Below, one piece after another: positions 1 to 7,654 of a stretch of DNA of 64,000 nucleotides. Each line of letters begins with the position of its first letter. The stretch's first letter is position 1. The translations under genes were made by a program, and so were the position numbers. The stretch is from Lachnospiraceae bacterium (GTDB lineage: Bacteria > Bacillota > Clostridia > Lachnospirales > Lachnospiraceae), in contig CAJTGD010000023.1 in NCBI GenBank assembly GCA_910575475.1, positions 1 to 64,000 of the forward strand, read 5' to 3'. A model generated the notes under the pieces. The model was not told where the DNA came from and did not search any database. It saw nothing but the letters and a program-made list of their open reading frames with translations.

Positions 1-90
1 GTTTAGTGGAAGAGAAAAAGGAATAAAAATCCTGTATTTTCAAGGACTTTGAAACCGATAAAGTCAAAATCAGGCGTTAACGAGTGTCCA
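1..90. other. non-coding left edge beside a truncated gene
   Basis: No reading frame on the minus strand carries the neighbouring helicase gene into this stretch; its frame stops with TAA at 91-93, just after the first helicase lobe. I recognise no transposase, tRNA or terminal repeat here. It could be the edge of a mobile element that cut the helicase gene, or a deletion scar. Sequence left of the window would decide. Confidence 0.35.
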
Positions 91-1823
91 TTACACGGAT
101 TTTAGGTTGTATCGGATCGGTCCCAGAAGCATAAAATTGATTTTTTCCAGATGGTCACTTCGCATGGGAGTTGCCGAAACTCCATATACATATTTTGCGT
201 TGACCTTTTTCAGGATTTCCTGCGCAGTAGGAGACGCGGCATGGTGGCATTCATCCATGATGACCATTCCATAAGAATATAGCTTCTCATGAAAATTTCC
301 TTTTTTATATAGCGATCCGACCATTGCAATATCAATGATACCTGTCATGGTGTCTTTGCCACTGCCCAATTTTCCAATGACACTGCTTCTTGTTTTCACT
401 TTCCCGGTTTTGGTCTGATATGTCGGGAGCGTTTCGTTCACCTTAAGAAAATGCTGCAGCTCATTTTCCCATTGAAAAAGCAGGTCTTTACTTTCCAGAA
501 GAATCAGAGTGTTTACTTTCCGCTGCGCGATCAAATAGCTGCACACAACTGTCTTACCAAAAGCAGTGGCCGCACTCAGAATCCCATTTTCATAAACCAG
601 CATCTGCTGTGCCGCCAGGTCCTGCCGCATCCGCAGTTCCCCCTGGAATTCCACGCGAATTGGCCGCCCTTTTTCCCTGTGATCCGATATATCATATCTG
701 ATCCCGCCTTTTTTGCATTTTTCGATCAACGTTTCCAATAATCCGCGCGGTATTTTGATATATCCGTCCACGTCCTTCCCCATATACACCGTACTGAAAT
801 TGTAATAATTCGAATAGCCAAATCGTTTTTTCTTGTAGTAGACCGGGTTATCGAATACGGCCATGCAGCGTATCTGATTTTGCAGATAAGGCTTTAAATT
901 CAGGGCATCTACATAGATTCCGTCTGCAAGTACGATGTGCAGTTTTCCGACCACATCCGATTCCCGGAAATCTTCCTGACGTTTCCATGGTCTGGGGCGA
1001 TTTTTACTTTTTATATAATCGGAGCTGTCCTTTCGTATAAACAGATCTCCCTGCCACTGTGATATCGATTGTTCCACTTCCTCCTGGGTCAGCTTCCGGG
1101 TATTCAATAATTTTTTCCACTGATCCGGATACGCATTCCAATGCTCATCAACAAAGGCACTGTTTCCATTCTTAAGCGCCCGTCCCTGCAGCGGAAGCGC
1201 AATGAGATTTCCAATGGAATCCGTTTTGTCCTGAGGTGGATACATCCTGTCATAGAATCGGAACGATTTCAGATTGATCGTGGACGCGCCTTGATCAAGA
1301 AGCAGAAAACCAAAGCTTCTTGCCGTCGCAGCAGGGATCGGTTTTTGAAAAAAGATCCAGATATGTGCTCCCCGTCCGGAACGGGAACGCTCCACCAATG
1401 CATCAATCTTATTTTGCCGGCAGATCAGACGCAGAGCATCTACTTCATCATGCCACTCATTGTCCGTATTGGCATAATCCTCTTTTTCTGCTCCCTTTTC
1501 GTGATTATCAAAATCGAACACAAGGAATCTGCAATGACCGTCCGGCAGCAATGGATACACCCCCAATACATCCGTACCGTCTTCCCTGTAACCGATCAGA
1601 TGCTTTATGAGCATTCCCTGAGTCAACGGTTCGAAGCTGGAAAAATCACACTTTCCGCATTGCAGCTTACCGCTGTTATTTGCAGGACAGATCGGATTCC
1701 AGCGATTGGCACACTGGGGATAATAGTTTCCATTTTTCGACCGTTTCGCAAACACGTCTTTTCTGCCTGGAGATCTCGGACCAGTTTTCTAAGAGAATCC
1801 AGATTATATGCTTCAATATTCAT
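91..1823 (-). pseudogene. TOTE-type primase-helicase, frameshifted and truncated
   Basis: The main frame (GTG at 1755 to TAA at 91, 554 aa) has a Cys cluster (C15, C23, C33, C36), an archaeo-eukaryotic primase-like domain with FDFD (D81, D83) and SGRGAHIW (126-133), then the first lobe of a superfamily II helicase: AFGKT at 398-402, DECH at 501-504, SATP at 527-530. This order matches the primase-helicases of TOTE conflict systems. Two lesions are visible. The natural start is probably ATG at 1823, giving an N-terminal coiled-coil-like segment in another frame; adding one base to the T4 run (plus strand, 1759-1762) would join it to read ...AEKDVFAKRSKNG, the usual start of the core. The second helicase lobe is missing after residue 554. 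ATG at 1823 overlaps the yqeC stop by 4 bases. I infer a dead or partial gene; a sequencing error could explain the frameshift but not the missing lobe. Confidence 0.75.
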
Positions 1824-2569
1824 ACGACCCATCCATTCGCGGTAACAATCACCCGAATCTCCTTCCTGCGATCCATTGCCTCCCAGACCTCCAACGCCGC
1901 GTCACGCCGCTTTCGGGTATCTGCCTTATTCAGGACAACTGCATACCGCATCCCATCCCCTGCCCCTTTCCTTCCCGCCAGCCTGCTCTGTGCAAGAGCC
2001 GCAATATCCTGCGTTGTCAGCAGTTCCTCCGGGGACTTCCCCAAAAAATCAGCCAGAAGCTCTGCCCGGAAGCAGACCTCTTTTATTTTTCTTCCGGGTG
2101 CATCCATGCCGCATATGTACAAAATATGGGTGGTCTGCGGCAGAATGACCGGTTCGTGGTCTGCCGGGAATTTCACAGGAAGCATTTTCGCCCCATCCGC
2201 TTCGATCAAAACAGGATTCGGAAGCTTTAAAACCGCTTCCAGAACCTCCTCGGGAAGGCTCCTTATCTTTCCATTCCCGGCCTTCCCGCCCGCAAATACA
2301 CAGCCCTCTTTGTCCAGAAGCGCAAGGATCTCCCCCACAGACGGATCTTCCAAAAATAATGGAGAATCTTCTCTAAACAGATGTGTGGTGGTTGTAACAA
2401 TCGGCTTCCTTCCCATATCTGTATATTCTGCCGCCAGCCGTTTTAATGTAGTGGTTTTCCCGCCTGCACCAACTGCCGAAATTCTCGGAGCCGTTGTCTC
2501 TGCAAGATCAAATGCTTCCAACAGTGTTTGTTTTGATATCAGATTTCCATATACTATCTCAGCAATCAT
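1820..2569 (-). CDS. yqeC: selenium-dependent hydroxylase accessory protein YqeC
   Basis: This is a P-loop protein of about 249 aa. Near its N-terminus it has AVGAGGKTTTL, the nucleotide-binding loop typical of YqeC, followed by VTTTTHLF and later IEADGAK and VLNKAD, which give the conserved NTPase layout. The YqeC family is linked to maturation of selenium-dependent molybdenum hydroxylases; the exact reaction is not settled. Two in-frame ATGs lie at 2575 and 2569. I chose 2569 because GAGG sits about 7 bases before it and too close to the first. The stop overlaps the ATG of the decayed helicase gene (ATGA). None of the usual partners (yqeB, hydroxylase subunits, selenium genes) is in the window, so the pathway context is lacking here. 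Confidence 0.85.
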   Translation of the reverse strand: MIAEIVYGNLISKQTLLEAFDLAETTAPRISAVGAGGKTTTLKRLAAEYTDMGRKPIVTTTTHLFREDSPLFLEDPSVGEILALLDKEGCVFAGGKAGNGKIRSLPEEVLEAVLKLPNPVLIEADGAKMLPVKFPADHEPVILPQTTHILYICGMDAPGRKIKEVCFRAELLADFLGKSPEELLTTQDIAALAQSRLAGRKGAGDGMRYAVVLNKADTRKRRDAALEVWEAMDRRKEIRVIVTANGWVV

Positions 2570-2605
2570 TTGCATACCTCAATCGATTTACCTGCTTATT
2601 TGATT

Positions 2606-2634
2606 ATTCTACTATATTTTGATGCGGTTCACAA
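2606..2634 (-). promoter_or_regulatory. candidate promoter of yqeC
   Basis: On the minus strand TTGTGA (2629-2634) is followed after 17 bases by TAGAAT (2606-2611), with the yqeC start about 40 bases downstream. Fit to a vegetative sigma-A promoter is good in spacing and moderate in sequence. Confidence 0.5.
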
Positions 2635-2800
2635 CAAAACATTTCCGCATATTTTTCCTAAATCAACTTTTTGAAAACCGCCGTTTCCATTTCTTCACAA
2701 ATCTGCTAAAATATCTGTAACCACACAGGAAATCTGCCTCTGCAGCTTTTCCGCATACAATGATATTCAAAGCAGACCTACAGTAAAGGAGAGTACACCC

Positions 2801-4201
2801 ATGACCCCAACCGTCAGTATTATTGTTCCTATATACAATGCCGAAAAGCATCTTGCCCGCTGCATTGACAGCATCCTGAACCAGGAATATACGGATTTTG
2901 AGCTTCTGCTGGTCAATGACGGCAGCACGGATTCCTGCGGCAGCATCTGTGACAGCTACGCCGAACAGGACTCCCGGATCCGTGTGATCCACAAGGAAAA
3001 CACCGGAGTATCCGACAGCCGCAACCAGGCCATTGACCAGGCGCGGGGAACCTATCTTCAATTTCTCGACAGCGACGACTGGATCACGCCGGACGCCACC
3101 AAGCTGTTCGTGCGTGCCGCCGAGGAGCACTGCTGCGATCTAGTGATCGCTGATTTTTACCGGGTTGTGGGAGAACGTCTGTCCCAGAAAGGGGACATCG
3201 AAGAGGATTCCGTAATGACACGGGAGGAATTTGCGTCGCATATGATGGAAAATCCTGCGGATTTTTATTACGGCGTACTCTGGAACAAGCTGTACCGCAG
3301 AGAGATCGTGGAGAAATACCGCCTGCGCATGGATGTGACCATCAGCTGGTGCGAGGATTTTATGTTCAATCTGGAATATATCCGGCATGGGGAAGCCTTC
3401 TATGCCCTGCATGCCCCCATTTACTACTATGTCAAGACAAAAGGTTCTCTTGCCAGCCAGGGCGCGAGCATCACCAATACCGTGAAAATGAAGCTGATGG
3501 TTTTTGAATACTACAATAATTTTTATAAACATGTTTTTGACGAAACGGATTATGAAAAGAAGCGGCTCCAGGTCTACCGCTTTCTTGTGGATGCCGCCGG
3601 GGACGGCATGGTTCCTCCTGCCATCCTGCCGGGCAGCAAAAAACTGGGGGAAGAGCACACCAAGGTCTGCAGCGAAGCAATCGCCGGGGAGGGCATCCTG
3701 ATGGAGGTCTACCGAAACCGGAAGCTTCTGGAATATTATCTGGAAACCGCGGCCCGAAAGAACGGTCTGACCGTAGCCGAGGCCAGCCTGCTTTTCTGCC
3801 TGAGCCAGCCTCATCAGCTCACCACCCGGGCGGAGCTTGCCGATTTTGCAAATATTTCCCGCAGAGCGCTTTCGCTGACCCTGCAGAAGCTGTCCGCGCG
3901 GGGGCTTCTCAAGGTGGAGGAGATCCGGCGGACGGACGGGACATTCAAGGCAGACCGCATTCCTCCTGCGGAAAGCACCGCAGATCCCCAGGCTTTTGGA
4001 TCTGTTTCCAGGTCCCGCCGCAGACAGATCCGGATCACGCTTCTGCCCGAAGCCGACCAGATCATGGAAGATCTGGCCGCTGCGCAGAATGACTATGACC
4101 ATGCCCGTTTTAAGGACTTCAGTGAAGAAGAGCTGGTACAGTATGCTCTTTTATCCGAAAAAATGAAGGAAAATATCCAAACTGTATTAGAGCGTGTCTG
4201 A
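2801..4201 (+). CDS. family 2 glycosyltransferase fused to a MarR-like winged helix
   Basis: Residues 1-110 are a GT-A glycosyltransferase family 2 domain: SIIVPIYNAE near the N-terminus, VNDGS at 38-42 and the metal-binding LDSDDW around 89-94. A middle part follows (to about 320) with WNKLYRR and SWCEDFMFN, as in GT2 enzymes of surface-polysaccharide type. The last ~140 residues read as a MarR-type winged helix: a GLTVAEASLLF helix, RAELADFANISRRALS as recognition helix, RGLL, then an R-rich wing and a C-terminal helix pair. The start has AAAGGAGAG 9 bases upstream. It is transcribed alone, convergent with the ABC operon. The fusion suggests sugar transfer tied to DNA binding or to use of the winged helix as a protein-interaction module. 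Substrate unknown. GT2 assignment is firm, the MarR-like assignment fairly firm, function unknown. Confidence 0.75.
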   Translation: MTPTVSIIVPIYNAEKHLARCIDSILNQEYTDFELLLVNDGSTDSCGSICDSYAEQDSRIRVIHKENTGVSDSRNQAIDQARGTYLQFLDSDDWITPDATKLFVRAAEEHCCDLVIADFYRVVGERLSQKGDIEEDSVMTREEFASHMMENPADFYYGVLWNKLYRREIVEKYRLRMDVTISWCEDFMFNLEYIRHGEAFYALHAPIYYYVKTKGSLASQGASITNTVKMKLMVFEYYNNFYKHVFDETDYEKKRLQVYRFLVDAAGDGMVPPAILPGSKKLGEEHTKVCSEAIAGEGILMEVYRNRKLLEYYLETAARKNGLTVAEASLLFCLSQPHQLTTRAELADFANISRRALSLTLQKLSARGLLKVEEIRRTDGTFKADRIPPAESTADPQAFGSVSRSRRRQIRITLLPEADQIMEDLAAAQNDYDHARFKDFSEEELVQYALLSEKMKENIQTVLERV

Positions 4202-4249
4202 ACATGCCTTACCGAAAGCAATTTCCAGGCACACATCCGCCGGATCCTT

Positions 4250-5035
4250 TTACGCAATATCCTTCCTGCAGTACTTCATATATGCCGCCGCAATCCCCGC
4301 GGCTCCATATGCCAGCCCCAGCGCGACCAGCCCCCATTCCAGACTCACGCTGGTCACAATATCCGAGCCTTCCGCATACCCGAAGGGTGTGATATACCGT
4401 AGAAATTCCGCGCTGTCGGTGATATTGGCGATCAGGTTCAGAAAATACAGGACGGCCGCCGCGCCAAGCCCGATCCCCATACCTCCATGCCTTAGAAAGG
4501 CTGAGATCCCGAAGCAGACCGCCGCGATCTCGATCTGCAGCAGCAGATAGGCCAGATGCAGAAGCGACACCTCTTTCCAAGGAATCTCCTCCCCAATCAC
4601 CGCAATGGAGCCGATGGAAGCCGCATAAATGACCGCATTCAGGAGCACGATCTGCAGCCCCGCCGCGGCCAGCTTGCAGGTCACGATCCGGGCACGGCTG
4701 ACCGGATGGGTCAGGAGAAATTCCGCCGTATGGTCTTTTTCCTCCTTTGCCAGTATGGACACCCCGCAGAGCGCCGAGAAAAATGCCCCGCCAAGCCCCA
4801 GGATGTTTCCGCATTCTACGGCATAGAACCCGGTCAGCGTGCCGAAGCTGATCTTGTCCATCCCAAATGCCTCGGTAAAGCTCCCCATGGAGGCAAACAT
4901 ATCGCTGACCCCGTCCATCTCTTCCTTCATCTCCGGAAAGATCAGGATGCAGATTACAAGCAGAAAGCCCACCGCCGCCGTCCACGCTGCCAGAGAAATT
5001 CTGTTTTGCTTTAATTCATGCCGGATCATGATCAT
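4250..5035 (-). CDS. ABC-2 type transporter permease
   Basis: A 261-aa membrane protein with about six hydrophobic segments: residues ~15-34, ~78-95, ~120-150, ~165-185, ~190-212 and ~232-252. SILAKEEKDHTAEFLLTHPVSR is the typical cytoplasmic loop of ABC-2 permeases of the Clostridia drug or bacteriocin export type. Its ATG overlaps the TGA of the ATPase gene by 4 bases (ATGA at 5032-5035), so the pair is translationally coupled. Together with the upstream TetR gene it forms a three-gene operon. The transported substrate cannot be read from the sequence. Confidence 0.85.
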   Translation of the reverse strand: MIMIRHELKQNRISLAAWTAAVGFLLVICILIFPEMKEEMDGVSDMFASMGSFTEAFGMDKISFGTLTGFYAVECGNILGLGGAFFSALCGVSILAKEEKDHTAEFLLTHPVSRARIVTCKLAAAGLQIVLLNAVIYAASIGSIAVIGEEIPWKEVSLLHLAYLLLQIEIAAVCFGISAFLRHGGMGIGLGAAAVLYFLNLIANITDSAEFLRYITPFGYAEGSDIVTSVSLEWGLVALGLAYGAAGIAAAYMKYCRKDIA

Positions 5036-5937
5036 TTTTCCTCACCTCCGTTCATTCCTCTGTCTCCCTCCGGATCCAGATAATAATGCAGAAAGATCTC
5101 CTCCAGATCCGGTTCGGATATGGTCAGATCTGTGATGTCCTGCTCTGCCAGCACCCGCAGAAGACTGCGGATCTCTCCGCCGTACAAAAAGCTGATCCCG
5201 CTCCCGGTCTGCCGCAGGTCCCGCACCTCTTTCCATTCTGGCAGAGAGAGCTCGCCCTGGACATGGACCCGTTTCGCGCTGGTCCGGGAGAGTGCTTCCA
5301 CACTGTCGCAGGCGATCAGCTTTCCTTCCCGGATGATCGCTGCCCTAGTGCAGTTCCGCTGGATCTCCGAAAGCACATGAGAGGATAAAAAGATGGTGGT
5401 TCCCTGAGCATTCCGCTCCTTTAATATCTCAAAAAACTCCCTCTGCATCAGCGGATCCAGCCCGCTGGTGGGCTCATCCAGGATGCACAGCCCGGGGTGA
5501 TGCTGGAGGGCGCATACGATGGACACCTTTTTCCGGTTTCCGAAGGACAGCTCGTCCACCTTTTTGGATACGTCCAGCTCCAGCCGGCTGCATAGCTGCT
5601 CCGCCTCCTGCGCACAATCCTTTTTCCGCAGGCCCGCTGAAAGCCGGATCACCTCCCTGACCCGCATTCCCGGATAAAACACAGCTTCCGACGGCATATA
5701 GCCCACCTCCGCCAGTATACTGCTTTTCTCTGCTGCAATGTCCTTTCCAAAAATCCGGGCGCTGCCGCCGGAGCTTCGGATCAGCCCCAGAAGGGTACGG
5801 ATCGTGGTACTCTTCCCAGCTCCGTTGGGACCGATAAATCCAAAAAATTCTCCCTCCGGAACCGTCAGGTCCAAATCCACGATCCCTCTGGATTTCCCAT
5901 AGAATTTGGTCAGTCCTTTCATCTCAATCGCATTCAT
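5032..5937 (-). CDS. ABC transporter ATP-binding protein
   Basis: A 301-aa cytoplasmic ATPase with Walker A GPNGAGKST around residues 36-44, a modified signature LSFGNRKKVSI, Walker B LCILDEPTSGLD and the switch histidine in SSHVLSE. The C-terminal ~80 residues form the regulatory tail seen in CcmA/DrrA-type ATPases. RBS AAGGAG lies 8 bases before ATG 5937. It sits between a TetR gene (25-base gap) and its permease (4-base overlap), pointing to one regulated export system. Family members energise export of drugs, peptides or lipids. Confidence 0.9.
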   Translation of the reverse strand: MNAIEMKGLTKFYGKSRGIVDLDLTVPEGEFFGFIGPNGAGKSTTIRTLLGLIRSSGGSARIFGKDIAAEKSSILAEVGYMPSEAVFYPGMRVREVIRLSAGLRKKDCAQEAEQLCSRLELDVSKKVDELSFGNRKKVSIVCALQHHPGLCILDEPTSGLDPLMQREFFEILKERNAQGTTIFLSSHVLSEIQRNCTRAAIIREGKLIACDSVEALSRTSAKRVHVQGELSLPEWKEVRDLRQTGSGISFLYGGEIRSLLRVLAEQDITDLTISEPDLEEIFLHYYLDPEGDRGMNGGEEK

Positions 5938-5962
5938 CTCGCATCTCCTTTCGAATGAACCT

Positions 5963-6571
5963 TCACTCCCTCAGATAAGTTTTCTTCCAAAATTCAAACA
6001 TTTTCGTAAAATCCGCTTCCATCTGATCCACATCCATCTCCTCGTTCTGCATAAATTCCCAGAGATACCCCAGCGATGCCAGATACATTTCCTGATACAT
6101 CATGGACAAGTCGATCCCTTCCCGAAACTGCTTCGGATCCAGATTGAGCAGAGTGCCGTTTGCTTTGATGTCCTTATACCTTTTGTAGCTCTCCTGGATC
6201 TCCCTACAGACCTCCGGATCCCGTTCATAGAACACCTTCATCGCATAATTGCCGATATAGGGATAACGATGCATGAGCCGGATCTTGGCCTGCATCCCCC
6301 GATAGAGCATTTCAAAGAGATCCGTCTGTTCGTAACATCCGTATTGTTCCAGATATCGGATCGTCATCTCTGCACAGGTGTCCCAGAGAAACAGGTACAG
6401 CTCCTTCTTATTGCGGAAATAATGAAACAGCAGGGACTTGCTGATCCCCGCCTCGTCCGCGATTTCACTCATGGGGCTCTTCTTATAAGAATTCTGGGAA
6501 AATACACGGTAGCCGGCATTCAGGATCCTCTGCTGCTTTTCTTCCGGCAGCGCAAAAAATTTTTCATTCAT
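5963..6571 (-). CDS. TetR/AcrR-family transcriptional regulator
   Basis: A 202-aa regulator. The N-terminal DNA-binding domain reads KQQRILNAGYRVFSQNSYKKSPMSEIADEAGISKSLLFHYFRNKKEL, here only in outline: a helix, the ISKSLLFHYF recognition helix and the NKKEL cap are all typical of TetR proteins. The C-terminal ~140 residues are the variable ligand domain. I chose ATG 6571 over an upstream in-frame start because GGGAGGAG lies 7 bases before it. It is the first gene of the TetR-ATPase-permease operon and most likely represses it, released by the exported compound. Ligand unknown. Confidence 0.9.
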   Translation of the reverse strand: MNEKFFALPEEKQQRILNAGYRVFSQNSYKKSPMSEIADEAGISKSLLFHYFRNKKELYLFLWDTCAEMTIRYLEQYGCYEQTDLFEMLYRGMQAKIRLMHRYPYIGNYAMKVFYERDPEVCREIQESYKRYKDIKANGTLLNLDPKQFREGIDLSMMYQEMYLASLGYLWEFMQNEEMDVDQMEADFTKMFEFWKKTYLRE

Positions 6572-6634
6572 GGTATCTCCTCCCTTGTACACGATCAACC
6601 AATACCACAGATTTAAACTGCGGCAGTCTCTTTC

Positions 6635-6674
6635 ATTGACCACACCGGTTAATATAATTATACCCTATTGACCA
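6635..6674 (-). promoter_or_regulatory. candidate promoter and operator of the TetR-ABC operon
   Basis: A TATAAT box on the minus strand (6657-6662) lies between two direct copies of ATTGACCA (plus strand, 6635-6642 and 6667-6674) spaced 32 bases, about three helical turns. The direct repeats flanking the -10 box are a plausible autoregulatory operator. No clear -35 hexamer is seen. Confidence 0.4.
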
Positions 6675-6708
6675 TTTTTGAGAAGACCCCTTTTTTATTT
6701 TTCTGCCT

Positions 6709-6790
6709 GGTGCTCCGTCCATGCTATAGGTCACTCTTTTACAACCCATCCATTTAGAAACCGAACCCCCGTATATCCGGACGGAGCACC
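6709..6790. repeat. 12-bp perfect inverted repeat with a 58-base loop
   Basis: GGTGCTCCGTCC (6709-6720) and GGACGGAGCACC (6779-6790) are exact reverse complements. They lie in the gap between the divergent TetR gene and the split cell-wall gene, 78 bases before the latter's start. No T-run follows on either strand, so it is not a usual terminator. It may be an RNA leader structure or the remains of a small palindromic element. Confidence 0.6.
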
Positions 6791-6867
6791 GGCTTATCCG
6801 CACCACCACACAATAACCCTTAGAACTGCATATATTGATATAGAACATATCTCAAACAGGGGGAATT

Positions 6868-7578
6868 ATGGTTTATATTAAGGCAATGCAGGAAAATACG
6901 GAAAATGACGCGGCAAGGCGTGATCAGATCGAAAGGGGATTGCTGCAGATCAATGTGACCTCGGATGTGGATTCCTATCCCGTGTCCGATGCGGTGATCT
7001 CCGTATCCTACACCGGGGTTCCGGACAGCACGCTGGAGGAGCTGAACACGGACAGCTCCGGGCAGACTGAAACCATCGAACTGAACGCGCCTCCGCTGGA
7101 ATACAGCCTGGACCCGTCCATTGAAGCCCAGCCTTACGCGGAATATACGCTGGATGTGCGGGCACCTGGCTTTGAGCCGGTCAGCATCTCCGGAGCGGAG
7201 ATCCTGCCTGATGTCACGGCGATCCAGAATGTACGGCTCCGTCCGTTGACACCGGCGGAGACAGGAGAAGAGATCTTTGTCATCCCTGCCCATACCCTGT
7301 ACGGGGAATATCCCCCGAAAATTGCGGAGGACGAGATCAAACCCACCAATGAATCCGGAGAGATCGTACTGAGCAGGGTGGTCGTGCCGGAGTATATCGT
7401 GGTGCATGACGGCTCGCCCCGGGACACTACGGCACAGAATTATTATGTGAAATACCGGGACTACATCAAAAATGTAGCCTCCTCGGAAATCTACGCCACC
7501 TGGCCCGAGGCTTCCATCCGGGCAAATGTGCTGGCGATCATGTCCTTTACCCTGAACCGGGTGTATACGGAATGGTAG
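6868..7578 (+). pseudogene. 5' half of a SpoIID-like/peptidoglycan-binding gene, split by an element
   Basis: The 236 codons hold an N-terminal beta-rich domain (residues ~24-128, with LQINVTSDVDSYPVSDAVIS and VRAPGFEPVSI) like carboxypeptidase-regulatory or Ig-type folds. A linker with the segment EYIVVHDGSPRD follows, then the beginning of a domain resembling SpoIID (ASIRANVLAIMSFTLNRVYTEW). The frame ends with a TAG created by the inserted element at 7576-7578. The missing remainder lies at 15102-15684, where the reading continues YRNRGYDF. RBS GGGGG stands about 5 bases before ATG 6868. Intact relatives in Lachnospiraceae are single proteins ending in a peptidoglycan-binding domain. No signal peptide is visible. 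Confidence 0.88.
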
Positions 7579-7596
7579 CGTGATCAATGCTGATTC
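7574..7596. other. left attachment site of the integrated element
   Basis: GGTA at 7574-7577 is the sequence shared by both ends. Inside the element, 13 bases further, lies TGATTC (7591-7596), the mirror of GAATCA near the right end. Outside is host sequence of the split gene. Large serine recombinases use short cores of this type with crossover at a central dinucleotide, here probably GT. Confidence 0.75.
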
Positions 7597-7654
7597 ATGG
7601 TGAAACCTTCTGCGCCTGCGGTCATCTTCTTTGCAGCTGAACATTTATACGCCG

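Noticed and set aside
1..90. Named insertion sequence at the left edge.
   Set aside because: Ninety bases without a transposase part or a terminal repeat that I recognise are not enough to name an element.
6692..6725. Short similarity to the yqeC segment coding for DAPGRKIK (2083-2115).
   Set aside because: Only about 30 bases with gaps and no further match on either side; most likely chance.
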